DNA of 64,000 nucleotides from assembly GCF_036669915.1 (NCBI RefSeq), contig NC_089322.1, forward strand, positions 17,080,219-17,144,218. Reading direction: 5' to 3'. The stretch is from Pocillopora verrucosa (lineage: Eukaryota; Cnidaria; Anthozoa; Scleractinia; Pocilloporidae). Positions 48,701 through 59,600 of the stretch are shown here, in pieces. The notes below the pieces were generated by a model that was given only the letters and a program-made list of their open reading frames with translations, ran no database searches and was not told the DNA's origin. How positions within the stretch are numbered: the first letter of the stretch is position 1; the number at the start of each line of letters is the position of its first letter. The position numbers were made by a program, and so were the translations under genes.

Positions 48701-50569
48701 AAGCATGCAACATGTGAATGGTGACCTGGGATGTGAACTTCTGGTATTATAGCAAGTAACATTAAGACGGATGATCCTGCCAGAGAGTGTGCCATTCTTG
48801 TCTGCTTTCCACTGTTAGGAAATGGTAAAACAGAGCATAAAAGGAATTTGTACGTCATAGTTTAAAATGATTTTATCTGATTTCAAGTTATTTTAATCTG
48901 TATATTTCTTTTCATGGACTATTGACCAAACTGTTTTCTGTTCCCCTGGCTTCTCTTGCAGGTAATCATCTCTTCAGGGAATACTGACTGTTCCATTCTG
49001 ACAGCTAAACCCTAAATGGACAATTCAGGAAAGTGCCTGATCATTGTATAGATATCACAAAAAGGAATAAATATAAGACTGAAAAATCAGTGCTGTACCT
49101 GAAGCTTCAATTGGTGAAAACCAAATATCTGGTCATGTATACTTTTCCATTCACCATGGAAGCCATTGTAATCAAAGAAGTGTCCACTGATTACAGAGCA
49201 TTTATCTCTAGATGAGGAGAGTACAAATTTCTCTGAGTTTGCCACTGAAAGATTTACCTCTTTAGACAACAGATTGTTTGGTGACCAACTATTAAAAAGT
49301 ATATAGTCTGAACATCCTAAAAAGATAAAAAAGCAGGATCAATTATTGTCAATCAGTGACATGCACTCACTTTGCCAACAAATTGGTACACTTATGTATT
49401 AGAGCTGGTTTGAGTCTCTTCACCTTAGTCACAATCATGGCTTCACCCATGACTGTTGGATATTAAGTTACATGTTGGTCTTGGTGGTAATGAATACCCC
49501 TCTAACAATGATAAGCTTGATGAGGAAGGAAGCACACAAGGGGTAAGGATCTTAATAAGTACAATAGAGAATCACCAGCTGTTGGCTGAGTTGATCCAAA
49601 CCTGATTGAATACTAATACTTTGTAGCAACTACAGAATACAGGGTCACTGATGTTCACCTAGTTGGCAGAACATAAAAGGATGTAAAGTGATTAAATGAG
49701 ATGTAGATAAGTGGCCCTGTATTCTGTAGTTTTACCTGAGATTTTACCATCACAGCAACATAAAGGTGTGGTTATATGTGGCTGACTTGATAAACCTTTT
49801 AACTCCCAAGATCTCATTAGGATTATTCTCCTTACTGTCTTCCATATAGTTCTTGTAATGTTAGTTTGGAGAATTTGGTATTAGATCAACTAATGATCCC
49901 CTAGTTAATATTTTTCTTTATTCTTATCACTTGTCTGCTTGATATTGTATTAATATTGTGAGGAGAAATTCTGTCTTGGTCACTCATGGGAGTTAAAAGG
50001 TAAAGATTAATCAGGTTTTGAGCACACATCAAATCTCTATTTTTGGTATCCCCTTAAAGTAAATTATATAACTGCCCCCTTCAAGATTATAGCAAATGTT
50101 TTTTTTAAAGATATCGTGGATTGTTCAGTGTATTTTCATTTAATCTTTATTTCACATTTCTACCGGATTTCAAGTTGACAGTTCAACTTTTGAAAGATAT
50201 CAAATAATGGTTCACGTTCTTACCTCCTAATCTTTGAGCTTGGTTTCCATTGATACAACTTTGATTTGAAGGCAGGAATGTCGGAAACTCGTAAGAGCAA
50301 GAGCAACCGCAAGACTTGCCATTTGTGGTCACCGTCTTATCGAAGCTTGCTTTCAGAGTGTTGCACCAGTCATTGACCTTGTTAGCATCCTCAATGCAGT
50401 AAGATCCATTCTTATAATTCAACATGAACAAATCGTATTTACCACCACCTCTTCTCTCTATGATAAATTCCTTAACATCTGTTTGATTGACGACCTCGAA
50501 ACTTGACAGCTGGAGGATTATTGTCAACAAAAACAGCTTCAGCACAGCTCTTTCTTGTCCTCTTTTCAT
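40575..50569 (-). CDS. R5: type I membrane receptor with YNVL-repeat tail, paralogue of R4
   Basis: Eight exons on the minus strand: 50224-50569, 49099-49316, 48676-48811, 47428-47885, 44538-44710, 43410-43441, 42934-43056, 40575-41356; 755 residues, all in frame. Start MKRGQ precedes a signal peptide (KLFLLTIILQLSS). The N-terminal module has CGCSC; exons 2-3 have LSGRIIRLNVTC and CMLFK. The stalk contains a directly repeated SSLSPMPQ octapeptide. The helix exon matches R4 closely (CKRRR at its end). The tail has NPVYEKP, PTYMEL, YQGL, YQSL, six YNVL, NPAY, YEPL and a terminal YELL. Unlike R4, exon 1 has an ordinary GT donor. The intron between stalk and helix is about 2.7 kb against 0.3 kb in R4, owing to an insertion holding a THAP fragment and tandem repeats. 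R4 and R5 differ much more in the ectodomain than in the tail. Confidence 0.85.
41987..42309 (-). mobile_element. TTAA MITE, subtype A, interrupted by another MITE
   Basis: Ends TTAACCCTTTGATTCCC and GAGTTTAAGGGTTAA are intact; a 136-base palindromic element interrupts it at about 42135. R5 intron 7. Confidence 0.6.
42135..42270. mobile_element. Palindromic MITE with 8-bp target duplication
   Basis: Terminal inverted repeats begin GGATCAATATCAGTATCTGG and run for about 40 bases. Flanks are GAAGAATT and AAAGAATT, an 8-base duplication with one mismatch as expected for hAT-type transposition. No coding capacity. Confidence 0.65.
43516..43810 (-). mobile_element. Two TTAA MITEs, truncated plus complete
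   Basis: A truncated subtype A copy (43516-43597) is followed at 43598 by a near-complete copy in the same orientation, giving an 82-base near-perfect direct repeat. R5 intron 5. Confidence 0.6.
45293..45367 (+). repeat. Tandem repeat, 15-base unit x5
   Basis: CAGCCGATCTTTGTC repeated five times, the last incomplete. The unit is a multiple of three, so any overlapping frame stays open; I do not take it as coding. Confidence 0.9.
45747..45797. repeat. Palindromic ACAT/ATGT microsatellite
   Basis: Eight TACA units run straight into four to five TGTA units, so the whole tract is an inverted repeat. Confidence 0.9.
45931..46140 (+). pseudogene. THAP zinc-finger domain fragment
   Basis: Plus-strand translation reads KKGQTYCVAGAPNDVSF, then PGISIHSFPKDLTV, WTRFTRRHRGDF, matching the start of a THAP (C2-CH) DNA-binding domain. 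The expected second Cys after VS appears as Phe, which would break zinc binding, and the domain runs out after HRGDF. THAP domains occur in P-element/hAT-like transposases and host transcription factors. It sits inside an insertion in an R5 intron, so a transposon relic is most likely. Confidence 0.6.
47119..47319 (+). mobile_element. TTAA MITE, subtype A
   Basis: Left end slightly eroded (CCGTTTAAGTCCCAAG), right end GGGAGTCAAAGGGTTAA. It marks the right part of the R5-specific intron insertion. Confidence 0.6.
48381..48475 (+). mobile_element. Penelope-like 3' UTR fragment
   Basis: Resembles the 3' UTR region of the Penelope relic at about 37390-37480 (GGCTAAC, GAAATGTCAGC, GTGGC(C/T)AATTTAC, AACTCAGTTG) in the same orientation on the plus strand. 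It lies in R5 intron 3. Confidence 0.5.
49791..50002 (+). mobile_element. TTAA MITE, subtype A
   Basis: Clear copy in R5 intron 1 with TTTTAACTCCCAAGATCTC and GGGAGTTAAAAGGTAA ends. Confidence 0.6.
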
Positions 50570-52583
50570 TTTCGTGCAGCAAATTAATTGAATGTTCCGC
50601 GGCGACAAGTGATCAACAACTTGGTGTGAATCACATCATCCAGTATTTCAACTGTTCACAAACAAGTTACTCGTTCGCCGACCCCTTCTTCACGCCAACT
50701 AAGCACTTAATAAACAGAGCATGAAGTTATTTCCGGATTCACGACAGACATACGCATGAGGACAAGCAGGCTTCCCGGAACTGGACGGTGTGTGATTGCT
50801 TGGCCTTCTGGGAAGGCAGCACCCCTGCGAGTGGGACTGTGTCACAATGTAACGTCCTGGTCCCCCTATATGATGATTATCTTTTACAGTACAGCTAGTC
50901 ACACACCCAAGTACAAAGGATATAGTACAAACTAAAGTAAGAAAAAAAATAGAAAACCTTAGTAGTTCATCGATACTAGAATAATATGAAAAATTAAAAA
51001 AAGAGGGAAGAGAAAAAAGTGTTGGTCTCCGGCTATTGCAGTTTTCATAATCTCGTCCTAATTGCAAGTTATCGGCAAAAACCTTCCCTAAAACTATCGC
51101 ATATTTTCTAAGGAACGCTTTGTCGACACTAATTATAAGAATACCAATATGGATCTGCTATTCAGCAGCGGAAGGCTGGGGAGAGAGAAATCATTGTTCG
51201 CACTAAGGGGGTGAGCGACGGTCAAAATGAAGGAGAGGGCCGGTTGAATAATCGATCGTGATGAGCTAACAAGGGTACACCCCCCCCCTCCCCCGACACA
51301 TTTTTTAGCACTTAAACTACGAGGCTCGTTATCTATCTAAGCAAGTTGTAATGAAAATGGAGTTTTTAACAAACTTGAACAACATGGAAATTGTTCCGAA
51401 GTTAATAGGTATTTAAAAAAAATAGTTTTGAAAAATAATATTGAGAGATTCAACCTTAAAACCGTTTAGTTCCAAGGGAACTTTAAGTTTATTAGTTTCC
51501 GAGTCCATTTCCGATAATACCGAGCCGAGGGAAAGAAAGAGCATAGCCAGCGGCAAGAGCATTTAATTAGCCGCGAGAATATTTGAGCTCGAGGCCTTCA
51601 GCAAAGCAAGCCGACCAATCAGGGATCTGTCTCGCTTGTAACGAGGGCTTGCTCGAAGACTACCGAAAGAAAAATGGGCGTAAGGGCCCATAGACCATGA
51701 GAGGTGGAGGTAGGAGGGGCACAGAGCGCAGGGGAAGAGAGGACCATAACAGAAGTTTACATTATAAGCGAAATATTATGTACTTATTGACTTAGTGGGA
51801 GGGGTCACTCCGGTGCGGCCAGATGTTTTCCCGTCTGGCCCGACCCTACTCAATCAATAAGCATTGTATCATATGACCACTGACTAAGTTTTTAAAACTT
51901 AAAAAAGGTTGTTTCAACTAAAATAAGACGAAATAGACTCGCGCGTGCGGGAAAACCACCAAAAAATTTTTTAAACTTTTCCTTTATATTTTTTCAAAAC
52001 ACCAGAACAAGAAACTCACAATTCATCGAAAAACGTGACTTATTTACCACTATCACTCATTTTTGCAACAAAAGCGAACAATGTCACTTTCCTTTCTTAA
52101 TTCTTTTACAACAAAGCCGTACAAATGTACCAGAGTCGGAAAGCTTTTTCCGAACCGGATCACGTCAACCCGTCCGGCTTTACACACGTCAGCTTTCACT
52201 ATGGTTTTCTATGAGATTGCACAAGCGGGACCGGACAGGTTATATGATAAGTACGTGAATTCAAAACTGATTTACGAACCTTTTTCTCCGTTATATTCTC
52301 TTGTCAGCGCATCTATTACTAAACGCAAGGTTTCTATAGCGATGAGAATGCATGAGAAGGTTTAAAATTATGAATGGGTTTCTCCATTTGCCTGTTGGTG
52401 AAAAATTCCAATAGTAAAGAGTCCGAAACTTCTCCTGTACGTAAAGAAACCATGTTAATTGTTAGAATTGCGTATACAGCCAACAACTGATGCGTAACCA
52501 ATTTAAACCTCGTAACTACTTTTACTGATATTCCTTGACTTGCACAGTAGTACTTAAAGCAGGCGGCTGTTAAATTAACTCAC

Positions 52584-53358
52584 CGGTATTGTCACTACAC
52601 CCATTCACTTCAATCAACTCTAGACATCTGTACTCACGTGTGTTATACTCTTCGGGATATATTCGTAAGAATCTTGTTTCAAAAGTTCCTTGGAAGTAGT
52701 CATATTTTATGGTGTCTTTTTCACTATTTCCAGTAAACCTCTGAAGGTGGACATTAAATGAAACACTGAAGAAATATAAAATAAAAAATGAACATGATTT
52801 GATATATCCTCGCAATGAAAAAATACTCTATTAAGTAAATATATGTGAGTTATAGGAAGAGTCAAATTATTTCAAATGAAAATAGTTGAACTCAACTCCC
52901 ATTTATATACAAATTCATTAAATATTTTAAATGGCCCATTAACAATTCAATTCAACTTCCAAAGAAAGGAATTGATCATCTCGTTGAGTATAATGCCCCT
53001 GGAAGAAATAATATTCACATGTAAGATACTTAGTTAAAACTTCAGTTCCTTTTTTTAAACCATTTTAATCTTTGTAATCAAACCATGTTACACCATAACA
53101 ACTGTGTTTCATCTTAAATGTTTTAATATAATTAGTCAATGATCTTTGGTATTCTTGAGCTGTAAGGGCTGAGACAATATTCCTGACCTCAAGTAGGTCA
53201 ATCTCAAAAAACATGTTGATACAATAAGAGCACCAAGCCTTATAATTATTCAGTTTTCCTTCCGATGGACCAAAGCCTGGAAAACTGTCAATGGAACTTA
53301 GCTGGGAATCATTAATTTTCTTGGTACTCTCTAAACCAAGTGCTTCTGAGCAATCCAC
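52584..53358 (-). pseudogene. F5/8 type C (discoidin) module, probably decayed
   Basis: Two minus-strand blocks encode the two halves of a discoidin domain. The first (53065-53358) reads DCSEALGLES, then WCSYC and a TWFDYKD end; the second (52584-52740) reads RFTGNSEKD, FETRFLRIYPEEYN and NGC. The second half has a good acceptor and a phase-1 donor (CCG|GTGAGT), exactly like the matching exon of R6. The first half shows no acceptor at the expected place and runs into TAA just after the YKD, where a donor would be expected. No signal peptide exon that joins in frame was found upstream. It is therefore most likely a relic of an R6-like gene, though the second exon alone could still splice onto R5 exon 2 in frame. 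Confidence 0.65.
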
Positions 53359-56300
53359 AAAAGCCCAAAGGTGACAAATTAATTCAGTATGATTAGGACT
53401 CCGTAACTTGAGAGATATTTAATCACTATGCAATTGGGAGTAACAAATAATGATTGGTAGAGATAATTCTTAGAGGTGGTATTCTTGTAAGGGACCTAAC
53501 TATGTTACCTCCCACAATCATTGGTGTAATTTAGCAAGAGGACGGGAACGTCAGCCGGTTGCAGATACCGAAAAAAATCGAGCCCCGTATTCAATAGCAG
53601 GGTTACTAGAGATCCTTTCAGGAAAATGTGCAACAAACCGAAATAGTTAATAACAAATTCCAGCCTGGAAATATACATTGATATTTTAGAAAAAACTCTG
53701 AAGAGTGAGAGGACAAGAACTGAACGCACTTTGATAATCTCTCCTCACTCATTTACTATTAAATAATGTTTACTTCCTTCCAAACAGAGATTTCTCTATA
53801 CTTGCTGTATCAGTACAACTTCCTGTTTGCGGGAAGCTAAGAAGGTAGGAGTGCAGGCCTTACATGAACAGCTACTTGTTGCAATATTGGTCACCTAAGC
53901 AGAGGTGTTCTGACAGACATCTAAGGGGCATCTGTAGCCAGTTTTGTTAATAATATTGAATACGATGCTATCGTACGTTCCTTCTTCTCCCGGTAATAAC
54001 ATACTCAGTGACGATGCCGTCTGCACCCAAACTGGCTTGTATCGGAGAGGCTGTACAGTTGCAAGACAAGACACCAAAAACAAAGACATGTTTCTTCGCG
54101 CAAATTATGAGCTACATCTTACTTCCGATTACAAGAAATATAACTGAGCGTGTTTTTGACCGCGATATGAGCGCACACTGAAGTTCAGACCTCTTCAGGG
54201 GCCAGTTAGATTAATAAACCTTTCCAACTTCCTTTACAAACACCTTATGACGTCAAAAAGTCCGTGGATACTCCCACGAAGGATCAGAAAAATCATGCTC
54301 GGAAATTTGAGCATAATGCTTTTGAGTGCCACCCCAAAAAACATGGCATCGTGGTGAAAATAAGGATCAAAATTTTTCCTTTTGCTCAACTCAATAATTC
54401 AAATTAATAGCTTTTAAGAGCCTCTGAACCCCTCTCCCTCCCCTCCCCAATTACTATCACCGACAGGTAAAACTTGTCAAGAATAGAAAGCTTACCATTT
54501 TACTGAACCAAATTCCTAAAGTGCAAGCGAGAAAGCAGGTTCACAGTTGACACAACTCAGGCTATAGAATTCCTCTCTTGTTGAACTGTAATATCAAAGT
54601 AACTCTTTAGGCGTTTAGTCATAATGCAGACTGATTATGCTCGATATTCTGACCATAGCATTATGCCAAAGTTATGCCACCATACCAGTAATATTACTTC
54701 CATACCTGACCCTACTCCCGTGGAAAAAAAAATGTTTGTTGTACTTCACTGGTTCGAACGGAATGGTTTGAGAAACTTCACATCAATTAGTAAGAAAATT
54801 GGGAAAAGATAGGGGCTTGAAACAGAAAAGCTCTGGCTCATTGTAAAACACCGAGCAGTATGAAGAATTTGGAGATGACTCCGCAACCAGAAGTGTATGT
54901 TTACCAACATTAGTTGTGTTGTCATCGGAGTGGAAACACGGAATGGCTTGCGATCAGCAAATGATTAAATCTTGCTTATGTCGGGTTTACACGGATGCGG
55001 TTGTGACTTTCATGAAATAATTCCTGAGCTACAACATCTGAGGACAGGATGCTTCGTTTTTACCCTGTCAAATTCAGATACATTGTTCTCTGCATGATTC
55101 GTCCTACCACCGTTACAACTTCCTTTCTGTTCAGTTCCGCGGGAAATCTTATCCATGCAAACAGACTTTAAATGTTTTGAAAGACTTGAACTACTGATTC
55201 CCTGAGGCGAACGATATCGGAAAGAGTGCAGCAAAAGCTGAGGCTGTGGTTCTGGAGGCAGTCAACAGACGTTTGGTGGCTGTAATGATTCCTATGACAC
55301 CCAAGAATACTTGTGGCATGCTCCGCGATTTGAGCAATCCAGTTTTCCAGAGCTCTGGCACTAATAATCTATCAGTGCTAGACCTTTGCCAGGCCTCTCG
55401 CGCACTCATATTTTCCCACAAGAAAAGTGACGCTTGCGCCAAAGCGCTAATAATGACCCAGCGAGCAAGCTAGGGTAAAAAGGAACTCAAAGTCAGTTGG
55501 CTCAATGGAAAACCCTCATCAAAAACTTATTTATTCATTTATTTTAAAAATTGAAAGATCGATCAAAGAATATATTTGTGACTCCTCCACGAGGACGTCT
55601 CTCTATAATAATTTCTTAAAAGTTACCTAAATTATTAAAAGTTTCATCCTATTGAGATAACGAAACTCAGCTGAGACGCAATTGACTGCTTATTTCCACA
55701 TATTATCAAGCCTCTTATTAATATATCTGAGTAGGTGCGCTATGATTGGTGAATGTATATGTGACTGTATAGCCCGCAAAATTCAAAAGTTTTTTTGATT
55801 TGCATCTTCTTGATATAATAAAAAAAATGTTATTAACTTCGTTTCTCGGTCTGTACTGTAAGTTACAGAACCTCGTTTTACCGCTCGGATTTAAGGCCTG
55901 CGCGCGATAAAAAACGCGGTCCACAACTTCCAGTACGAACCTCGGTTATTACGTAGTGCAAGTAGATAACATAGGCTGGCATGTTGGCCGCCAGAAGTAA
56001 AGGCGTAGCAACAAAGGTATGTGATAGTTGATCTTAATAATTCTATACTCTACAGCAAAAGATTTAATTAACCGTTAAAAGTAAACTTGACGAATTTCAA
56101 CCGTTAGTCGTATCTAAAGTTTAAACGTAAAAATATTTCTGATCTACGATGCCATTTTGAGTTAACCGTTAGCCGTAATATGACGAAAACTTTAACTGTT
56201 CGCCGTAAAAGCCATCGCTCTATTGAGACCCTCTAATACAAATACAATTCCAACGAGGCTTGGTCAAAATAATCCCTGTTTCTACACTTGGCATACGTTC

Positions 56301-56610
56301 AAAGTATTTTTTAAAAAACCTTTCAAAGGTTTGAAACAGTTCTAGGTAATTCTAACTAACATTTAACACTGTCTGCCTACTTTGAATGATTTTTCAGTTT
56401 CTTTGTTCTTATTAAAAAAGAAAAAATTAAGTAAACTACGGTAGAACGCCCCTGACTGGAACCTGAAGGAGAAATCGGGAAGTTCGAGTTTCCCGATAGT
56501 TAAAACTAAAAAATTACTTAAAGGGGTATAGCTTTACAACTGCAAGTTGGAGGGCAGTCCAGGATCCCACTCAGGTTCGAGTAAGCAAGGTTCTACAGTA
56601 CTAAAATATA

Positions 56611-56616
56611 TTTATT
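56611..56616 (-). terminator. Poly(A) signal AATAAA downstream of R6
   Basis: The minus-strand hexamer lies about 40 bases past the R6 stop codon, implying a very short 3' UTR. Confidence 0.5.
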
Positions 56617-56654
56617 CACTGTAATTTCTTTGGCTAAGCTATAAAGCTTACAAC

Positions 56655-59600
56655 TTAAGTTACTGTTAAAGGCTGGTACATGTCATCGCCATTAGCGCCT
56701 CTCAGGGCCTCATACACTGACCCGTTGTTGACCTTGCTTTGTTCATAAGGTAAATTTAACTCCAGAGTTTGCTCATAGGATGGGTTGTTACGGCTACCGG
56801 GAGAACAGGGCTCTCTTGGAGCTGCATACTCTGCCTCACTACTATTTGGTCCAGCATCTGAATCTGGCCCCTCAAGTACATTATATAGGCTTTCATTATT
56901 TGCACCATTTTCAAAGGGCCCACGATCAGTATCAGGGCCATTATCTAGGACATTATAGAGTGGTTCCTGTTGGTTCTGTTTGGGGCCAGGCCTCTCAAGC
57001 ACATTATACAAGTATTCATCATTTGCACTATCTTCGAGGGGTCTACCATTAGTATCGAGGCCATTACCTAGGACATTATAAAGAGGTTCCTGTTGGTCTT
57101 GCCTAGGATCGGGCCCCTCAAACACATTATATAAAGGGTTTTCCTCTTGGAGCACCTTACAGCTCCTACCTGCAGGGGACCTTTCAAGTACATTATACAG
57201 GGAGCCATCTACATTTTCTTGCGCAATATCAGGCTTTTCAAGGGAGTTATAGACAGGCTCTGTCATTGCACTTGATTGTCCCGTTGGTTGCCCTGTGCCA
57301 TGATGTCCTTTCTTCAGGGCTTGGTACCCTGATGTCTGCGAAACGTTTTCGTCCAGGCTTTGGTAAACGCGGTTGTCATATCGGTTTACTTCAGGTGCGC
57401 TGTAAATCGTTCCTCCATACATTGGTTCTGGCGAGGATAATGGGGAAGCAAGGGCAAATTCAGTTCAAAACATCACAATGCTTCATATAAATTCTACCAT
57501 CATTAAGTACTCTCTTGCACTTAGAATGACCCAATAACTCCCAAGATCTGATTGTTAATCCTCCCCTCTAGCTGCTACATATTTCCTTGTAAAATTAGTC
57601 ACGAGAATTTGGTGTTAGATCAAGATAATAACCTCTAGTTCAAGAATTTTGAGTATTCTCATTACCCGTTTGCTGGATAATGTATAAATAGTGTAGGGAG
57701 AACTTAAATGTTAATTACCTGTGGGAGTTAAGGGTTAAAACATAGAAGAAGGCTTAGTCATGGGCTTTTACTTTTACTCACCACTGTCTTGGACAATGTC
57801 CTGGTAAGTTGGTTGATTCTCTTGATCACTGAAAGGTTTGACATCTTTTCCCGTTTTTGTTCTTACTGGGATTTCAAACTGTGAATTTCCATACACGTTT
57901 TCCTGCACTGAAATTAGATAAAATGGTTAATGTTAGATTAAATGATCACACGACAATCGGAAGATTTTCATTATTTCAATATTAGTTTCAATGAATTATA
58001 ATTCACGGCTGTTGTGTAGTTCTGTCACGCACTACTCTTTGGGAGAGAGAGTATTGTGTGACGCAGACAAACAACGAGCAACACGCTCTAGAAGAAAGTG
58101 GGATGAGTGGCGTGACCAAACAACAAAAAGAGGGCGTATTGTGTGACGTGACCGGACGACATACAAAATAATTTGAGTGAAAGAGTCTTGTGTAACGTGG
58201 TCAAACAACATACAGAGTGCTCTGGGAGTTGTGTTGTGCGGCGAGACCAAATAAAATGCAAAATGCTTAAGAAGGAAGCGTGTTGTGTGACGTGACCCAA
58301 CAACGTCCAACATGCTCCCGAAGAAAGCGAGATGTGTGACGTTCCTTAACAAATTCATTATATGCCTTTACATGCTGCGCTCTGTGGAACAAGGCGTGAT
58401 ATGTGTCTTGAAATTTGCAGTGCGCATGTTAAGAGACGTGGCCAAACAATGTGCAAAAAGGGTCTGGAAGAAAGAGTGTCGTGTGAAAAAACCAAGAAAA
58501 CATCAGCTGATATTCTCTTGGAGGAGACTAAATAACGGCTGCAAGGGAGAACATACTTTGCTGTGACTGGGGTCTGAATGACACCAACTCATATTCTTTT
58601 CGGAACTGTTGATTGATTAAGTAAAACATGTTAGTGGCTTCATATGGTATTTATTGCAAGACAAATTGCTGCACTATTCAAGTTAGATAACTGCTAAGGA
58701 AAAGATCATTTACCTGTTGACGATGTTCCTTGCTGACTTTTTTTCCTACGTGAGAAATTCCAATACAAAATACATTTAGAATGCAGAGTTGTTCAGTTGT
58801 AACGTACTTAAAATGTTTCTGTTTTAGTAAAGTCTATGAAAAATCAATCTTGTTCAACACAAGGGAAAAAACAGTTGTGAAGTCTGGAGATTCAAAAATA
58901 TAGAGAGAGTATGTAGAATACAAATACTGATGTTATAGCACAATCATTATTAGATTTATTATCATAAATTAATAGCACCATCTGAGAGCCATTTAATCTA
59001 AGAATGGTTGTACACGCACATGCACAAGCATATGTAGTTGATCAAACTTACAATTTTCTCCTCTTGCAAAACACAACAAGAACAATAAGGATAATTGCAA
59101 ACACAACTGCACATGCCACAGCAACACCAATCAAAACTCTGGATCCACTGTTGCTCCCACTCGTTCTTGCATCTTTATCACTAGTGCCTCCCACAGGTTC
59201 TGTCACTAAAGACATCTGCAAGGAATATTAAACAATTATTCATCGAAGCTGAGGAAAATAATTGTTTTAGTACATACCACACAAATACGAAAACCTAGTT
59301 TACTTCTTTCAATATATCGAAAAATGGTCGCAAATGAAACTTTGTCTCTTCCGCTCCTCGAAGGTAAATGATACTTCCTATTCAATTCCGAACTAGCCAA
59401 TCAGTGGGGGCGAGAAACAGTATTCATTTGAGTGGCATATACCATATCCACCAATAGCCACCTCCACTTCGGTGACTAGTTGTTAATCGTTGTTGGTCTA
59501 CTAAATTTATGAATTGCATAACCCTTGGCTTATAATTATTTATGAAATGACTGAGATACGTAGAAAGACCTGATTGATCAAAAACCTCTCGTTTACCTGA

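Larger units (their letters stand above)
50570..56654. other. Intergenic region R5-R6
   Basis: Apart from the discoidin relic, about 5 kb without a supported gene. A minus frame of 83 codons at 55191-55442 (with a hydrophobic VFLGVIGIITATKRLL stretch) has no recognised family and no splice partners. A loose repetition of ACCGTTA...CGTAA motifs occurs at about 56066-56215. C and G homopolymer-rich patches occur near 51280. Confidence 0.45.

Noticed and set aside
53505..53729. Hydrophobic minus frame as signal-peptide exon of the orphan F5/8C module
   Set aside because: Its donor is in phase 2 and cannot join the F5/8C block in frame; no other open frame reaches the donor.
55191..55442. Minus frame of 83 codons with a hydrophobic segment, considered as a membrane protein such as PEX11
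   Set aside because: No diagnostic motif and no splice context; resemblance too weak to name.
58088..58358. Two overlapping minus frames of 108 and 71 codons with repeated SRHTT/GHVTQ
   Set aside because: Products of the minisatellite array in an R6 intron.
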